A stretch of DNA of 6,335 nucleotides from Dysgonamonadaceae bacterium. GTDB taxonomy: Bacteria > Bacteroidota > Bacteroidia > Bacteroidales > Azobacteroidaceae. Below the pieces are notes generated by a model. That model had not been told where the DNA came from, made no database searches, and saw only the letters and a list, made by a program, of their open reading frames with translations. Position numbers and translations under genes: made by a program. Positions 5,317 through 6,335 of this stretch are shown here, piece by piece (within the stretch, counting starts at the first letter, position 1; each line of letters starts with the position of its first letter). The stretch is taken from contig JAISNS010000159.1 in assembly GCA_031276105.1 (NCBI GenBank), positions 1-6,335 on the forward strand. Reading direction: 5' to 3'.

Positions 5317-6335
5317 CTAATTTATAAATCCTTGTGGAAATTGCATTGTGATGCAATGCAAACTTCCGTGCTGTTTAATCAGCGGTAAACAGTTGATTCC
5401 AACGATTTCCCTGTCCGGAAATGCTTTTTGTAATTGTTGCCGCGCCATCTCATCCCGGGAAGAACCGTAAAACGGTACCAAAACGGCGTCGTTGATAATC
5501 AAGAAATTCGCATACGTGGCCGGCAAACGTTCGCCTTCCCAATAAACGGCCTCTGCCATCGGCAGAGGAATTAAACGATAGGGCTTACCGTCCAAGGTTT
5601 TGAAGGATTTGAGTTCTTCTTCCATCAGCGACAACTCCCGGTAATGCTCGTCGTTCGTGTCGGAACATTGTACATAAGCAATGGTTTCCGCATCACAAAA
5701 CCGGGCTAAAGTGTCGATGTGACTGTCGGTATCATCGCCGGACAGATAACCGTGATTCAGCCACAACACTTGCCGGACATCGAAAAGCATTTGGAAATAA
5801 TCGCTTATCTCTTCCCGGCTTTTGTATTCATTGCGGTTGACCGACAATAAACAGCGTGCCGTTGTCAGCATCGTTCCGGCTCCGTCAATTTCGATACTTC
5901 CGCCTTCTAAGACTATGTGTAGCATACTCTTATAAATAACTTCCGAAGAAAAAGCCCGGCTTTCGTACAAGCGACGAGTGATTTGATTGTCCCGGTCAGC
6001 CGGAAATTTCAACCCCCACCCGTTGAAAGTAAAATCCAATATATGAGGTATTTCATTGACAAAAAGCGCTATCGGGCCGTGGTCTCTTGCCCAAGTATCA
6101 TTCGTGGGAATTTCCCGGAAAGTAATGCGAGAGTCGTCGATTTTACCCAATGAATGTTTGACTTCGTCGATACAGGGTGAAACAATCAGCAAATGTTCCC
6201 GCTTGATAATCTCTTTAGCAACCGACACAAAACAGGGAACAACTTCGTCTAACATGTCGCGCCAATCGGTGCCACGATGTGGCCAGGTAAGCATCACTCC
6301 GCTTTGCAAAGCCCATTCGGGCGGAAAATAAATGT
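5317..6335 (-). CDS. aguA: Agmatine deiminase, 5' end beyond the window
   Basis: Converts agmatine to N-carbamoylputrescine and ammonia, feeding AguB directly. About 338 codons are visible. The frame stays open to the right edge, reading IYFPPEWALQSGVMLTWPHR, so only a few N-terminal residues should be missing. Family hallmarks occur in order: TNDTWARDHGPIALF, FTFNGWGLKF, VLEGGSIEIDGAGTMLTT, LSGDDTDSHIDTLARF (catalytic Asp and His region), GERLPATYANFLIINDAVLV, and the C-terminal active-site cysteine in QHGSLHC (codon 5353-5355), 11 residues before the TAG at 5317-5319. The family is called peptidylarginine-deiminase-like in some databases, but the aguB partner 14 nt downstream makes agmatine the likely substrate. 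An internal TTG at 6309 could be mistaken for the start; conserved residues upstream of it show that it is not. Confidence 0.95.
   Translation of the reverse strand, partial: IYFPPEWALQSGVMLTWPHRGTDWRDMLDEVVPCFVSVAKEIIKREHLLIVSPCIDEVKHSLGKIDDSRITFREIPTNDTWARDHGPIALFVNEIPHILDFTFNGWGLKFPADRDNQITRRLYESRAFSSEVIYKSMLHIVLEGGSIEIDGAGTMLTTARCLLSVNRNEYKSREEISDYFQMLFDVRQVLWLNHGYLSGDDTDSHIDTLARFCDAETIAYVQCSDTNDEHYRELSLMEEELKSFKTLDGKPYRLIPLPMAEAVYWEGERLPATYANFLIINDAVLVPFYGSSRDEMARQQLQKAFPDREIVGINCLPLIKQHGSLHCITMQFPQGFIN

Noticed and set aside
5303..5356. Longer N-terminus for aguB
   Set aside because: It would overlap the conserved C-terminus of aguA including its active-site Cys codon, and the added residues do not resemble the family.
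5340..5362. Palindrome-like TTGCAT...ATGCAA in aguA
   Set aside because: It encodes the conserved residues LHCITMQ at the active-site Cys, so coding constraint explains it.
1..6335. CRISPR array, toxin-antitoxin pair, riboswitch or novel defence system
   Set aside because: I found no regularly spaced repeats, no small paired ORFs with family features and no recognisable riboswitch fold; every coding stretch is assigned to a known family.

Overview
The window looks like chromosome from a member of the Bacteroidota, most likely the order Bacteroidales. The evidence is a short primary sigma factor (286 aa) of the group's characteristic type, starts without Shine-Dalgarno sequences, and several upstream regions that fit the group's promoter pattern (TTTG, about 19-20 nt, then TAnnTTTG). 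I cannot name a genus.

Region by region: positions 1-1440 are a decayed mobile-DNA zone on the minus strand. It holds a degraded ISAzo13-family transposase that runs off the left edge, next to the N-terminal half of a tyrosine-recombinase integrase that is itself frameshifted and cut off. The integrase begins about 120 nt from the 3' end of an intact tRNA-Pro(GGG) gene (1539-1613), the usual layout of an element integrated at a tRNA. The simplest reading is that an integrative element entered at the tRNA, an IS landed in its integrase, and both then decayed. Positions 1614-1864 carry the tRNA promoter (minus), a candidate htrA promoter (plus) and a pair of short direct repeats.

From 1865 the sequence is housekeeping. 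An HtrA/Deg-type periplasmic serine protease (1865-3370) is followed on the same strand by rpoD (3479-4339), which has a probable promoter of its own. A strong terminator at 4383-4412 separates rpoD from two convergent minus-strand genes: agmatine deiminase (aguA, 5' end outside the window) and N-carbamoylputrescine amidase (aguB), 14 nt apart and almost certainly co-transcribed. Together they convert agmatine to putrescine for polyamine synthesis.

I do not see a new defence, toxin-antitoxin, CRISPR or biosynthetic system. The parts worth a second look are the layered pseudogenes at the tRNA and a few palindromes or repeats in promoter regions.
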